From NCBI RefSeq assembly GCF_001049495.1, contig NZ_CDWI01000009.1:124001-188000 (forward strand): a stretch of DNA of 64,000 nucleotides, written 5' to 3'. Both the position numbers and the translations under genes were made by a program. The notes under the pieces were generated by a model that was not told where the DNA came from, did not search any database, and saw only the letters and a list, made by a program, of their open reading frames with translations. Shown here in pieces: positions 8,396-16,764 of this stretch. The DNA is from Microbacterium sp. 3J1 (GTDB taxonomy: Bacteria; Actinomycetota; Actinomycetes; Actinomycetales; Microbacteriaceae). The number at the start of each line of letters is the position of its first letter. The first letter of the stretch is position 1.

Positions 8396-9094
8396 ATGAC
8401 GTCCCTCCAGGTCACCGACGACGCGATACAGCAGACTCGGGAGCTCCGTGACGAGTTCCAGCGATTCCTGAGGGAGTACGAGTTCGGGATGCGCGAGGTC
8501 GAGACCAAGATCGGGATCCTGCGCGACGAGTTCACCCACCACCACGCGTACAACCCGATCGAGCACGTCAAGAGCAGGCTGAAGACGCCCGACAGCATCG
8601 TCGAGAAGATCGCGCGCAAGGGCATCGCCGAGCCGGACTTCGAGCGCATCCGGTCGGAGATCACCGACATCGCCGGCGTGCGTGTGACCTGCAGCTTCGT
8701 CGCCGACGTGTATCGGCTGTTCGACCTGCTCACGGCTCAGGATGACGTGACGGTGCGCACGGTGAAGGACTACATCGCGACGCCGAAGGAGAACGGCTAC
8801 AAGAGCCTGCACGCGATCATCGAGGTGCCCGTGTTCCTCTCGACGGGGGCGCTGTCGGTGCCGGTCGAGGTGCAGTTCCGCACGATCGCGATGGACTTCT
8901 GGGCGAGTCTCGAGCACAAGATCTACTACAAGTTCTCGAATCAGGTGCCCTCGCATCTCGTCGAGAGCCTGACCGATGCCGCCGAGGCCGCCGCGGAACT
9001 GGACAGCCGGATGGAGCGCCTGCACCGCGAGGCGCACGGCGTTCCGCAGCGGCAGTTCGCTCCGCCGCCCCCGCCGCACATCGTGCAGGTCTGA
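8396..9094 (+). CDS. small alarmone synthetase (RelQ/YjbM-type GTP pyrophosphokinase)
   Basis: 232-aa single-domain (p)ppGpp synthetase. It contains HVKSRLKTPDSIVEKI, DIAGVRVTC, RTVKDYIATPKENGYKSLH and VEVQFRTIAMDFWASLEHKIYYK, the ATP- and GTP-binding segments of the RelA/SpoT nucleotidyltransferase domain. There is no HD hydrolase, TGS or ACT domain, so it is a SAS and not the long bifunctional Rel. The start is chosen at ATG 8396, which sits 7 nt after a TAACGT -10 element; the frame is open further upstream but without family similarity. The C terminus ends in a proline run (QFAPPPPPHIV). Confidence 0.93.
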   Translation: MTSLQVTDDAIQQTRELRDEFQRFLREYEFGMREVETKIGILRDEFTHHHAYNPIEHVKSRLKTPDSIVEKIARKGIAEPDFERIRSEITDIAGVRVTCSFVADVYRLFDLLTAQDDVTVRTVKDYIATPKENGYKSLHAIIEVPVFLSTGALSVPVEVQFRTIAMDFWASLEHKIYYKFSNQVPSHLVESLTDAAEAAAELDSRMERLHREAHGVPQRQFAPPPPPHIVQV

Positions 9095-9130
9095 CGCCGG
9101 CCGGTCTGTCTGCGGTGTCGGTCGTGCCGC

Positions 9131-9216
9131 GTGCAGGATTCAGCAGAGAACGGCCGTTCCGGGGCGATCGGGTGCCCGCAGAGCGGGGTGCCGGCCATCC
9201 GTGCTGAATTGTGTAC
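9131..9216. repeat. 86-bp palindromic intergenic repeat, family A copy 1
   Basis: The left end GTGCAGGATTCAGCA and right end TGCTGAATTGTGTAC are imperfect 15-bp inverted repeats. The same termini bound elements at 21403-21488 (also 86 bp) and 53680-53763. The interior is GC-rich and differs between copies except for the GAGAACG after the left end. It fills the gap after the alarmone synthetase gene and encodes nothing recognisable. Confidence 0.8.
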
Positions 9217-9276
9217 GGGGGTGCCGACGCACTGACCGTGTTGCGCGCTGCCGCGCCGGGCTGACACCATCGGCAG

Positions 9277-9558
9277 GTGGCCAGAACGATGGAATCCCGC
9301 CCCGCGGACGTGGATGCCGGGCACGCAGCAGATCTCGACGAGCTCGTCGGCATCGATCGGGGACGCCAGCTCTGCGAATGCGACCACGGCGACGACGAGG
9401 CCTACGCGGCGTGCGGACGTAAGGCGAAGTGGCGCGTGACCGTCGACTGCGTGTGCGGTGAGAACCACCCGCGCACCGTCGAGATCCTCTGCTCGCGCTG
9501 CATGCGCACCCTCCGCCAGTCGCACGGACGCGAGGCCATCACCGTCCGTCCCCTCTGA
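9277..9558 (+). CDS. small cysteine-rich hypothetical protein
   Basis: 93-aa soluble protein, not recognised. Cysteines are paired in CECDHGDDEAYAACGRK, VDCVCGENH and ILCSRCMRTLR, which suggests a metal (probably Zn) site with treble-clef-like CxC/CxxC knuckles. The start can be GTG 9277 or ATG 9289; neither has a clear ribosome site. The coding strand keeps the third-position G+C bias of real genes here. It stands alone between the family A repeat and the Mo enzyme gene. Confidence 0.55.
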   Translation: MARTMESRPADVDAGHAADLDELVGIDRGRQLCECDHGDDEAYAACGRKAKWRVTVDCVCGENHPRTVEILCSRCMRTLRQSHGREAITVRPL

Positions 9559-9626
9559 CGCGGCATCCGATTCCGCCGCCGCTCCGAACAATCCCTGACC
9601 GGGTGTCGGCGAACGAGGAGCAGACC

Positions 9627-11294
9627 ATGTCACAGCGGAACACGCCGAGCGGCACGCGCGGCCACTTCATCTTCTGGGCTGCGATCGCGGGCGTGATCAG
9701 CGGCGCGGTCTTCCTCGCGACCGCCGAACTGTTCGCACTGATCTTCGCGCGGGCAGCGAGTCCGATCCTCGCCGTCGGCGGATTCGTCATCGACATCGTG
9801 CCGCAGCCGTTCAAGGAGTTCGCGATCGCGACCTTCGGCGAGTACGACAAGATCGCGCTGCTCATCGGTCTCGGCCTCGCCGTGGTCATCGCCTCGGCGA
9901 TCGCCGGAGTGCTGCAGCTCGTCCGCCCGCCGCTCGGCGTGATCGCCCTGGTCATCGCCGGTGCCCTCTCGACCGCCGCGATCGTCACTCGCGCCGGTGT
10001 CACGCCGCTCGCGTTCCTGCCCCCCGTGATCGGCACCGTCGCGGGGTCGGTCATCATCGTGGTCCTGGCGCGGCGACTTCGTGCCTGGCGAGCGTCGTCG
10101 AGAGCGGCCGGGGCCGCGGCCGTCACGGAGACGGGAGCGGCCGGGGCCGCGGGGGCGGCACCCACGGATGCGGCACCCGCCGTGAAGGATGTCGCACCGG
10201 GCGCGTCCGACAAGCCCGCGAAGTCGATGGACCGCCGCCAGTTCTTCATCCTCGCGGGTATCGCCGGTGCGTCTGCGGTCATCGTCGGCGTCGCCTCGCG
10301 CGCCGCCACCATGGTGGTGTCCTCCGTCGAGACGATCCGCGACGCCCTCAAGCTCCCGTCGCCCCGCACGAAGGTGACCGTTCCGCAGGGCGCGGAGCTC
10401 GACGTCCCCGGTCTCAGCAAGCTCTTCACCCCGAACAAGGACTTCTACCGCGTCGACACCGCCCTGACCGTGCCCACGATCGACCCCGAGACGTGGCGGC
10501 TGGTGATCGACGGCATGGTCGACGAGCGGGTGGAGATGAGCTTCCAGGACATCCTCGACATGGGTCTCGACGAGTATGCGATCACGCTGACGTGCGTCTC
10601 GAACGAGGTCGGCGGCGAACTGGTCGGCAACGCCATGTGGCTGGGCGTTCCCCTCCGCGACGTCCTGAAGAAGGCCGGCGTGAAGTCCGGCGCCGACATG
10701 GTGCTCTCTCGCAGCATCGACGGCTACACCGCCAGCACGCCCCTTTCGGCACTGACCGACGACAACCTCGACGCGATCCTCGCGGTCGGCATGAACGGCG
10801 AGCCGCTGCCGCTGGAACACGGCTTCCCGGTGCGGATGGTCGTTCCCGGCCTGTACGGATACGTGTCGGCGACCAAGTGGCTGACCGAGCTCAAGGTCAC
10901 GACGTTCGCCGACGACGAGGCGTACTGGACGCCCCGCGGCTACAGCGCCGAGGCTCCGATCAAGTTCTCCTCGCGCATCGACACCCCCAAGCTCGGATCC
11001 GCTGTCGCGTCGGGCAAGATCCCGATCGCGGGTGTCGCCTGGGCCCAGTCGGTGGGCATCGAGAAGGTCGAGGTGAAGATCGACGAGGGCGACTGGATGC
11101 CGGCGACGCTGTCGGCCCCGATCAACGAGGACACCTGGGTGCAGTGGTTCGTGGACTGGGACGCCACCCCCGGAACCCACTACGTGGCGGTGCGGGCGAC
11201 GAACAAGAACGGCGACCTGCAGATCGAGGAGCGCGCTCCCATCGCGCCGAACGGCTCATCGGGATGGCAACGCTCGCTCGTCAGAGTCACCTGA
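9627..11294 (+). CDS. membrane-anchored molybdopterin-dependent oxidoreductase (sulfite oxidase family)
   Basis: 555-aa protein. Residues 15-155 form four membrane segments, followed by an Ala/Gly-rich linker, a further hydrophobic segment around 205-222 and then the catalytic Mo-pterin domain (from about 270) with LTCVSNEVGG carrying the Mo-ligand cysteine (C323). A C-terminal dimerisation-type immunoglobulin-like domain follows (about 450-550). Substrate unknown: this family includes sulfite oxidases and YedY/MsrP-like reductases. ATG 9627 is chosen because GAGGAG lies 5 nt upstream. It opens a region of Mo-cofactor genes, which supports a Mo enzyme. Confidence 0.9.
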   Translation: MSQRNTPSGTRGHFIFWAAIAGVISGAVFLATAELFALIFARAASPILAVGGFVIDIVPQPFKEFAIATFGEYDKIALLIGLGLAVVIASAIAGVLQLVRPPLGVIALVIAGALSTAAIVTRAGVTPLAFLPPVIGTVAGSVIIVVLARRLRAWRASSRAAGAAAVTETGAAGAAGAAPTDAAPAVKDVAPGASDKPAKSMDRRQFFILAGIAGASAVIVGVASRAATMVVSSVETIRDALKLPSPRTKVTVPQGAELDVPGLSKLFTPNKDFYRVDTALTVPTIDPETWRLVIDGMVDERVEMSFQDILDMGLDEYAITLTCVSNEVGGELVGNAMWLGVPLRDVLKKAGVKSGADMVLSRSIDGYTASTPLSALTDDNLDAILAVGMNGEPLPLEHGFPVRMVVPGLYGYVSATKWLTELKVTTFADDEAYWTPRGYSAEAPIKFSSRIDTPKLGSAVASGKIPIAGVAWAQSVGIEKVEVKIDEGDWMPATLSAPINEDTWVQWFVDWDATPGTHYVAVRATNKNGDLQIEERAPIAPNGSSGWQRSLVRVT

Positions 11295-11341
11295 TCCGTG
11301 AGCCACGGCATCCGTGTCGGGGTCGGCGACGCGCCGCCCCC

Positions 11342-11347
11342 TAGGGT
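11342..11347 (+). promoter_or_regulatory. -10 element of leaderless moaB-moaE transcript
   Basis: TAGGGT is followed by 6 nt and the moaB ATG at 11354. The spacing implies a transcript starting at the A of the start codon. No ribosome binding site is visible. Confidence 0.45.
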
Positions 11348-11353
11348 GGAGCC

Positions 11354-11842
11354 ATGACATCGCTCCCCGCGTGCGTGATCACCGTCTCGGACCGCTCCTT
11401 CGCCGGCGAACGGGAGGATCGTGGCGGCCCGATCGCCGTGGGACTGCTGCGGGATGCCGGGTGGCACTGCCCCGACGCGCAGGTCGTCCCTGACGGTGCC
11501 GACTCCGTCGCCGACGCCCTGCGTCGAGCCGTCGCCCGAGGCATCCGGCTCATCGTCACGACCGGGGGCACCGGTGTGAGCCCGCGTGACCAGACCCCGG
11601 AGGGGACGCGTCAGGTCATCACCCGCGAGGTGCCGGGTCTCGCCGAGGAGCTGCGACGCAGCGGTCTCGCCGACACTCCGCTCTCGATCCTCTCGCGGGG
11701 GCTGGCGGGCGTCGTGGATCCCGCCGGCGCGCTGATCGTGAACCTGCCCGGCTCGACGCGGGCCGTGGCATCGGGTGTGCCGGTCGTGCTGACCGTCGCC
11801 CGACACGTGGTGGACCAGACCGACGGAGGAGACCACTCATGA
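11354..11842 (+). CDS. moaB: molybdopterin adenylyltransferase, MoaB/MogA family
   Basis: 162-aa soluble enzyme that adenylates molybdopterin before molybdate insertion. The family signature TTGGTGVSPRDQTPE and the ITVSDRSFAGEREDRGG N terminus are present, and the length is normal. The gene starts 6 nt after a TAGGGT -10 element and its stop overlaps the moaE start by 4 nt (ATGA), so the two form one operon that converges on moaD. The MogA/MoaB distinction cannot be made from sequence alone. Confidence 0.93.
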   Translation: MTSLPACVITVSDRSFAGEREDRGGPIAVGLLRDAGWHCPDAQVVPDGADSVADALRRAVARGIRLIVTTGGTGVSPRDQTPEGTRQVITREVPGLAEELRRSGLADTPLSILSRGLAGVVDPAGALIVNLPGSTRAVASGVPVVLTVARHVVDQTDGGDHS

Positions 11843-12279
11843 ACGAGGTGAAGATCGCTGCGATCTCGGAGCATCCGCTCGACGTCGAGGCGCACCTGAC
11901 GGCTGTCGACGACCCGAGGCTCGGCGGGGTGACGACGTTCATCGGCCGGGTCCGCGACAACGATCCGGACGCGCAGACGCCCGTGGTCGGTCTCGAGTAC
12001 AGCGGCCATCCGGACGCGGAGTCCGTGCTCCGGAGCATCGCCGAGAAGGCGGGATCGGATGCCGTCGCCGACGCCCGCGTCGTCGTGGCGGTGAGCCATC
12101 GCATCGGCGCCCTGGCGGTGGGAGACGCGGCCGTCGTGATCGCGGTCGCCGCAGAGCATCGCGCAGAGGCGTTCGACGTGTGCCGCGCGATCATCGAGGA
12201 CATCAAGAGCGAGCTGCCGGTCTGGAAGCGTCAGCTCGAGTCCGACGGCTCGACGTCGTGGAAGGGCATCGGCGGCTGA
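11839..12279 (+). CDS. moaE: molybdopterin synthase catalytic subunit MoaE
   Basis: 146-aa large subunit of molybdopterin synthase. It shows GGVTTFIGRVRDND near the N terminus, SHRIGALAVGDAAVVIAV in the middle and the catalytic-lysine segment KSELPVWKR near the end, all standard for MoaE. It takes sulfur from the MoaD thiocarboxylate; moaD is encoded on the opposite strand just downstream (12501-12734). Its start overlaps the moaB stop. Confidence 0.95.
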   Translation: MNEVKIAAISEHPLDVEAHLTAVDDPRLGGVTTFIGRVRDNDPDAQTPVVGLEYSGHPDAESVLRSIAEKAGSDAVADARVVVAVSHRIGALAVGDAAVVIAVAAEHRAEAFDVCRAIIEDIKSELPVWKRQLESDGSTSWKGIGG

Positions 12280-12500
12280 GGGACCGCGAGCGCTGTGCGT
12301 TCCGCGCCTCGCACTCCGCACGTCTCGCACCCTGCGCCTCGCACCTGCGCCCCGAACCTGCGCCCGAACGCCGTGCGCCTTGCAAGGCCGAGTACGCCTC
12401 GTGAGGCCGTTTCCGGCATCCGAGGCCTTGCGAAGCGCACATCGCCTCGCGAAGCGCGCGAAGCGCTCGAAGCGCACGCCTCCCCGGACACCCGCGGCGC
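12280..12500. other. convergent intergenic region with short degenerate repeats
   Basis: Lies between the ends of moaE and moaD. It is filled with short degenerate repeats (CGCCTCGCAC-like words at 12305-12345 and GCGAAGCGC-like words at 12428-12475) and no supported ORF. The GCGAAGCGCGCGAAGCGC stretch can form small hairpins, but no classical terminator with a U run is seen. Confidence 0.4.
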
Positions 12501-12734
12501 TCAGCCCCCGGCGAAGGGTGGCAGGACGTCGATGAGCGTCGCGTCGGCGAGCGATCGGTCGTCGTCGCTGCGGACGCCGTCGACCATGACGGCGCAGCGC
12601 GGCAGGATGTCGGCGAGGGCCGGATGCTCCGCCACGACCGCCGCACGCAGCTCATCGAGCGACTGCTCGTCGCGTTCCTCGACGTCGACTCCTGCGGCCT
12701 CGGCGGCGGCGGCGAAGTAGCGGACCCGGATCAC
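12501..12734 (-). CDS. moaD: molybdopterin synthase sulfur carrier subunit MoaD
   Basis: 77-aa ubiquitin-like protein. It begins IRVRYFAAAAEAAGVDVEE and ends LPPFAGG with the C-terminal Gly-Gly that is adenylated by MoeB and then thiocarboxylated. The GTG start at 12734 overlaps the moaC stop (GTGA). It is the last gene of moeB-moeA-moaC-moaD. Confidence 0.93.
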   Translation of the reverse strand: MIRVRYFAAAAEAAGVDVEERDEQSLDELRAAVVAEHPALADILPRCAVMVDGVRSDDDRSLADATLIDVLPPFAGG

Positions 12735-13210
12735 CGCTCTTCTCCCGGCCGCACCCAGTCTCCGGAGCGTCCGCCCGACTTCGCGACGATGCGCACGTCC
12801 TCGATGACGACCGCGCGGTCGAGGCCCTTGATCATGTCGACGATCGCGAGTGCGCTCACCGACACGGCGGTCAGCGCCTCCATCTCCACGCCCGTGCGGT
12901 CGGCGGTGCCGACGGTCGCCTCGACGTGAACGCCGTCGTCGACGACGTCGAGCTCGACGCTCGCGCGATGCACGCCGATCACGTGCGCGAGAGGCAGGAG
13001 CGAGGCGGTGGACTTCGCTGCCTGGATGCCGGCGATGCGGGCGACGGCGAGCACGTCGCCCTTGGGGGCGGTGCCGTCGCGCAGCGCGGCGATCACATCG
13101 GCGCTGCAGCGGACGAAGCCCCGTGCGGTCGCGGTGCGCACCGTCGGCTGCTTGGCCGTCACATCGACCATGTGCGCACGGCCGGCGGAGTCGAGATGCG
13201 GGAAGCTCAT
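12731..13210 (-). CDS. moaC: cyclic pyranopterin monophosphate synthase MoaC
   Basis: 159-aa enzyme that converts 3',8-cyclo-7,8-dihydro-GTP (the MoaA product) to cPMP. The signatures SAGRAHMVDVTAKQPT, KGDVLAVARIAGIQAAKSTASLLPLAHVI, GVEMEALTAVSVSALAIVDMIK and the final KSGGRSGDW are all present. The start MSFPHLDS at 13210 is chosen because it overlaps the moeA stop (ATGA); the frame stays open upstream without similarity. Confidence 0.96.
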   Translation of the reverse strand: MSFPHLDSAGRAHMVDVTAKQPTVRTATARGFVRCSADVIAALRDGTAPKGDVLAVARIAGIQAAKSTASLLPLAHVIGVHRASVELDVVDDGVHVEATVGTADRTGVEMEALTAVSVSALAIVDMIKGLDRAVVIEDVRIVAKSGGRSGDWVRPGEER

Positions 13211-14454
13211 CCGACCAGCATGACATCGATCGGGTCGCCCACGGCCACGGCATCCACCTCGGCGGGCACGACGGCGAACGCGTGTGCGCGGGCGAGACCG
13301 CCGGCGAGATGCGACCCCGATCCTCCCGCCGTCGCGGGTCGCACCGTGCGGGCCGACAGGTCGACGATCGCCGGCAGGTACTGACGGCGTCCGGGTGGGG
13401 TCGTCCACGCCGCATCCGCGACGAAGGTCGCCCGGGGGCGGTGGATCTCGGCGCGGCCCTGCAGGGCGAGCAGGGCAGGGCGAACGAACACCTCGAACGA
13501 CACCGCGACACTGACCGGGTTGCCCGGAAGTCCGAAGACGAGAGTGCCGGAGTCGAGCACGCCGAACGCCTGCGGTTTGCCCGGCTGCATGGCCACGCTC
13601 GCGAACTCGACCTCGCCGCCGCCGTCGAAAGCGCCGCGGACGGGCTCGTACGCGCCTGCACTGACCCCGCCGGTGAACACGATCACGTCGGCGCCGCGTT
13701 CGACCGCCGTCGCGGTGGCCGAGCGCACGGCCTCGGCGTCGTCCGCGACGCGGGCCACGAGCACGATCTCGGCATCCGCCTCGGCGACCAGCAGCTCGAG
13801 CAGTGGGCCGTTCGAGTCGGGGATGCGCCCGCGGGTCGCGGGGTCGCCCGGGGCGAGCAGCTCGCTGCCGGTCGAGACCACCGCCACGCGTGGTGCCCGA
13901 GTGACCGACACCGGGTCCGCTCCGGCAGCGACGGCGGCCGACAGCTGGAAGGGGCCGAGGCGCTCGCCGGCGAGGACGACGGGATCTCCTGCTCTCAGGT
14001 CGGCCCCGCTTCGGCGGATGAAGGCTCCCGATGCGGTCGGCGCCCGCAGCACCTTCACCTCGCCGAGCGAGTCGGCGAGGCCCCCGACGGTGTCCTCGAA
14101 CGGGACGATCGCGTCGGCGGCGGTCGGCGTCGGGGATCCGGTCATGATGCGTGCGGCCTCACCCGGTTCGAGGGGCGGGTCGTCGGAGACGCCGGCGGGC
14201 AGGTCGGCGACGACGTGCAGGGTGACGGGGGCGTCGGCGGATGCCGAGGAGACGTCCGCCATGCGTACGGCGAAGCCGTCCATCGCGGAGTTGTCGAAGA
14301 GAGGGATGTCGTGGGCCGCGATCGCGGGTGCGGCGAGCGTGCGCGAGGCGGCATCGCGGAGCGGGCGGATCTCGGGCGGCAGCGTGCGCACGGCATCCAG
14401 CACCGTGGCCAGCTGCTCCTCCACCGTGCGCCGGGGGCTCTGCGCGGCGCTCAT
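13207..14454 (-). CDS. moeA: molybdopterin molybdotransferase MoeA
   Basis: 415-aa enzyme inserting molybdate into adenylated molybdopterin. Domains in order: N-terminal region with DIPLFDNSAMDGFAVR, a MoCF-like domain with VAVVSTGSELL, TGGVSAGAYEPVR and FGLPGNPVSVAVSFEVFVRP, and a C-terminal beta domain. The start MSAAQSP at 14454 overlaps the moeB stop (ATGA), and the gene ends on the moaC start. Confidence 0.96.
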   Translation of the reverse strand: MSAAQSPRRTVEEQLATVLDAVRTLPPEIRPLRDAASRTLAAPAIAAHDIPLFDNSAMDGFAVRMADVSSASADAPVTLHVVADLPAGVSDDPPLEPGEAARIMTGSPTPTAADAIVPFEDTVGGLADSLGEVKVLRAPTASGAFIRRSGADLRAGDPVVLAGERLGPFQLSAAVAAGADPVSVTRAPRVAVVSTGSELLAPGDPATRGRIPDSNGPLLELLVAEADAEIVLVARVADDAEAVRSATATAVERGADVIVFTGGVSAGAYEPVRGAFDGGGEVEFASVAMQPGKPQAFGVLDSGTLVFGLPGNPVSVAVSFEVFVRPALLALQGRAEIHRPRATFVADAAWTTPPGRRQYLPAIVDLSARTVRPATAGGSGSHLAGGLARAHAFAVVPAEVDAVAVGDPIDVMLVG

Positions 14455-15221
14455 GCCGCCACCGCCGACCGGATCTCGACCTCGTGCTGTCTGGCGCTGA
14501 GCGCGTCGATGATCGCGAGGCGTCCGAGCAGGGGGTCGCCGGCACCCGTGACGAGCTTGACGACCTCGCTGGCCAGCATCCCTCCGACCTGCACGCACAG
14601 CGCTCCCAGCACGCCGACCTGCGCGCAGCTGGGCGGTTCGCCCTCGGTGCCGTGGGGGAAGAGGTCGGCGAGCACGACCGGATCGTGGCCTGCCGGCGGA
14701 GACGACCAGAACACCGTGGCCTGCGCGTGCCACTCCTGCACGGCGCCCCAGACGAGGGGGATGCCGAGAGCCTCGGTCGCCGCGGAGACATCGCGCCTGG
14801 TCGAGAAGGAGTCGCTCGTGTCGACGACGATGTCCGCGTCGGCGAGCAGCTCGCGCGCGTTCGTCGCGTCCAGCCGCGCGGTGTGCGCGACGACGTGGGC
14901 CGCCGGGGCCAGGGCGGCGATCGCGCGCGCCGCCGAGCCGGTCTTGGGTGTGTCGATGTCGTCGACGCGGTGGGCGATCTGCCGCTGGAGGTTCGTGAGC
15001 TCGACCACGTCGTCGTCGATCACCGTGATCGTGCCCACTCCGGCGGCGGCCAGCGCGAGCAGCACGGGCGAGCCGATACCGCCCGCTCCGACGACCGCGA
15101 CCCGGGCGGCGGAGAGACGTCGCTGACCCTCCTCGCCGATGCCGGAGAGGACGGCGTGTCTGGCGGTGCGGACGAGTTCGGCCGGGTCGAGCGAGGGCGC
15201 GGGGGCGACGAGCGGCTGCAT
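14451..15221 (-). CDS. moeB: MoaD adenylyltransferase MoeB (ThiF family)
   Basis: 256-aa E1-like enzyme that adenylates the MoaD C terminus. The nucleotide-binding motif VVGAGGIGSPV lies at residues 43-53, with IDDDVVELTNLQRQ, TPKTGSAARAI and DTSDSFSTRR following. There is no C-terminal rhodanese domain, unlike many actinobacterial MoeZ proteins, so sulfur must come from another protein. The ATG at 15221 follows a TACCCT -10 element (15233-15228) by 6 nt, giving a leaderless start for the whole moeB-moeA-moaC-moaD operon. Confidence 0.92.
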   Translation of the reverse strand: MQPLVAPAPSLDPAELVRTARHAVLSGIGEEGQRRLSAARVAVVGAGGIGSPVLLALAAAGVGTITVIDDDVVELTNLQRQIAHRVDDIDTPKTGSAARAIAALAPAAHVVAHTARLDATNARELLADADIVVDTSDSFSTRRDVSAATEALGIPLVWGAVQEWHAQATVFWSSPPAGHDPVVLADLFPHGTEGEPPSCAQVGVLGALCVQVGGMLASEVVKLVTGAGDPLLGRLAIIDALSARQHEVEIRSAVAA

Positions 15222-15227
15222 GGCCCC

Positions 15228-15233
15228 AGGGTA
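15228..15233 (-). promoter_or_regulatory. -10 element of the leaderless moeB operon
   Basis: TACCCT on the minus strand ends exactly 6 nt before the moeB ATG (15221). The same geometry is seen at moaB, apt and other genes in the window. Confidence 0.45.
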
Positions 15234-15301
15234 TGCCCGTGGTCCGACGTTCGGGGCGACCGGGCGGCGGGGACCGGCTATGCCGCGAGCACGGGCGCCG
15301 C

Positions 15302-16093
15302 TCAGAGGGTCGTCGTCAGCGTTCCGCCATCCGCACGCAGAGCTGCGCCGTTCGTGGCGGAGGAACGGGGGCTGGCGAGATAGAGCGCGAGATGCGCGAT
15401 CTCGTCCGGCTCGATGAAGCGCTCCAGCAGCGAGGTGGTGTTGCCGGCGGCGATGGCCCGCTTGAGGTCGGATGCCGGCATGCCCTGCGCCTGCGCGATC
15501 TGCTCCACGGCCTGGGCGACCCCCTCGGAGTAGGTCGGTCCGCCCAGGATGCTGTTCACCGTGACGCGGGTGCCGCGGGTCGTCTTGGCGAGCCCGTTCG
15601 CGAGCGCGAGCGTCGCGGCCTTCGTCACGCCGTAATGCGTCATGTCCGCCGGCACGTTCACGCCGGACTCGCTCGAGATGAAGATTATCCGCCCCCAGCC
15701 CCGTGACAGCATCCCGTCGATCACACGCCGAGACAGGCGCACGCCGCTCATGACGTTCACGTCGAAGTACCGCTGCCACTCGGCATCCGGGATCTCGCCG
15801 AAGGGCCGCACATCGAAGACGCCGACGTTGTTGACCAGGATGTCGACTTCACCCACCTCGTCGACGAGGCGCCCCACCTGGCCTGCATCCGCGAAATCGG
15901 CAGCGATCCCTCGCACATCGGCGCCGGGTGAGAGAAGCCTCAGCTCATCGGCGACCGCGCGGACGCGACCCTCCTCGCGCCCGTTGATCACCACCGCGGC
16001 TCCGGCGCGGATGAGCCCTGCGGCGATCGCGAGACCGATTCCCTGCGTCGATCCGCTGACGAACGCGCGCTTGCCCGTGAGTTCGAGATCCAT
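15302..16093 (-). CDS. SDR family NAD(P)-dependent oxidoreductase
   Basis: 263-aa classical short-chain dehydrogenase. The cofactor motif GSTQGIG (14-20), NNVG (88-91), and the catalytic Ser140/141, Tyr154 and Lys158 (YGVTK) are present, and the C terminus ends in a typical GAALRADGG. The substrate is unknown. It is divergent from a MarR regulator with a long palindromic operator between them, so it is probably the repressed target. It sits inside the molybdenum region without an obvious link to it. Confidence 0.92.
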   Translation of the reverse strand: MDLELTGKRAFVSGSTQGIGLAIAAGLIRAGAAVVINGREEGRVRAVADELRLLSPGADVRGIAADFADAGQVGRLVDEVGEVDILVNNVGVFDVRPFGEIPDAEWQRYFDVNVMSGVRLSRRVIDGMLSRGWGRIIFISSESGVNVPADMTHYGVTKAATLALANGLAKTTRGTRVTVNSILGGPTYSEGVAQAVEQIAQAQGMPASDLKRAIAAGNTTSLLERFIEPDEIAHLALYLASPRSSATNGAALRADGGTLTTTL

Positions 16094-16108
16094 CGTTCCC
16101 TCTTTCGA

Positions 16109-16153
16109 TTGACTTTCCCAAGCAAGTGAATGTCACTTTCCTGATCAAGTCAA
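16109..16153. promoter_or_regulatory. palindromic MarR-type operator between SDR and marR genes
   Basis: A 45-bp imperfect palindrome centred near 16131. Outer arms are TTGACTT (16109-16115) and AAGTCAA (16147-16153); inner arms are AAGTG and CACTT around AATGT. It covers the space where the promoters of both divergent genes must lie. Nested palindromes of this kind fit a dimeric winged-helix regulator such as the neighbouring MarR protein. Confidence 0.65.
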
Positions 16154-16181
16154 ATCGCGCGGGGTCCGGTACGCTCGGAAC

Positions 16182-16673
16182 ATGACGACCTCCGGCGCGA
16201 CCGCCCCGTTGTCGGGCGACGATCTCGAGACGTGGGCCTCGCTCGCGATCATGCTCGAATGGCTGCCGGCCGCGCTCGACACCCAGCTGCAACGCGACGC
16301 GCAGCTCACCCACTTCGAGTACGGCGTCCTTTACGCCCTCGCGCGCGCCGACGCGGGCACGCTGCGGATGAGTGTGCTCTCTTCGTACGCCAACAGCTCG
16401 CTCTCGCGCCTGTCGCGGGCCGCCACCCGTCTCGAGGCGCGCGGCTGGATGCGGCGCGCCGCCGACCCGGCCGACGGACGCTTCACGCTCGCGATCCTCA
16501 CCGACAGCGGTCGCGCCAAGGTCGATCAGGCATCGCCGGGACATGCGCAGCTCGTGCATCAGCTGGTGCTCGACCGCCTGACGGCGCCGCAGAAGCGGCA
16601 GCTGCGGGAGATCACCCGGCGGATCGCCGAGGCCGTCCGCGAAGACGGAGGATGGCGTCCGCCGAACGCCTGA
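16182..16673 (+). CDS. MarR family transcriptional regulator
   Basis: 163-aa winged-helix protein. LTHFEYGVLYALARA, MSVLSSYANSSLSRLSRAATRLEARGWMRR and the wing DPADGRFTLAILTDSGR follow the MarR pattern in order. It is transcribed divergently from the SDR gene, and the start follows a TACGCT -10 element (16170-16175) by 6 nt. It probably represses both genes through the palindrome at 16109-16153 in response to a small ligand. Confidence 0.92.
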   Translation: MTTSGATAPLSGDDLETWASLAIMLEWLPAALDTQLQRDAQLTHFEYGVLYALARADAGTLRMSVLSSYANSSLSRLSRAATRLEARGWMRRAADPADGRFTLAILTDSGRAKVDQASPGHAQLVHQLVLDRLTAPQKRQLREITRRIAEAVREDGGWRPPNA

Positions 16674-16752
16674 CCGTCGCCTCGCGAGGGGTGCGGCGCG
16701 TTGATCATCCGCATACGCGGGGAAAACGAGCGCCTTGAACCCGCATTCGCGG

Positions 16753-16758
16753 TAGAAT
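16753..16758 (+). promoter_or_regulatory. -10 element of leaderless HTH-TOBE regulator and mod operon
   Basis: TAGAAT lies 6 nt before the ATG at 16765. TTGAAC at 16735-16740 is too close (12 bp) to be a standard -35, so the upstream half of the promoter is unclear. Confidence 0.4.
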
Positions 16759-16764
16759 CGCACT

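Noticed and set aside
14241..15383. plus-strand 380-codon frame opposite moeA/moeB
   Set aside because: Shadow of moeB and moeA, whose motifs and overlapping stops and starts define the coding strand.
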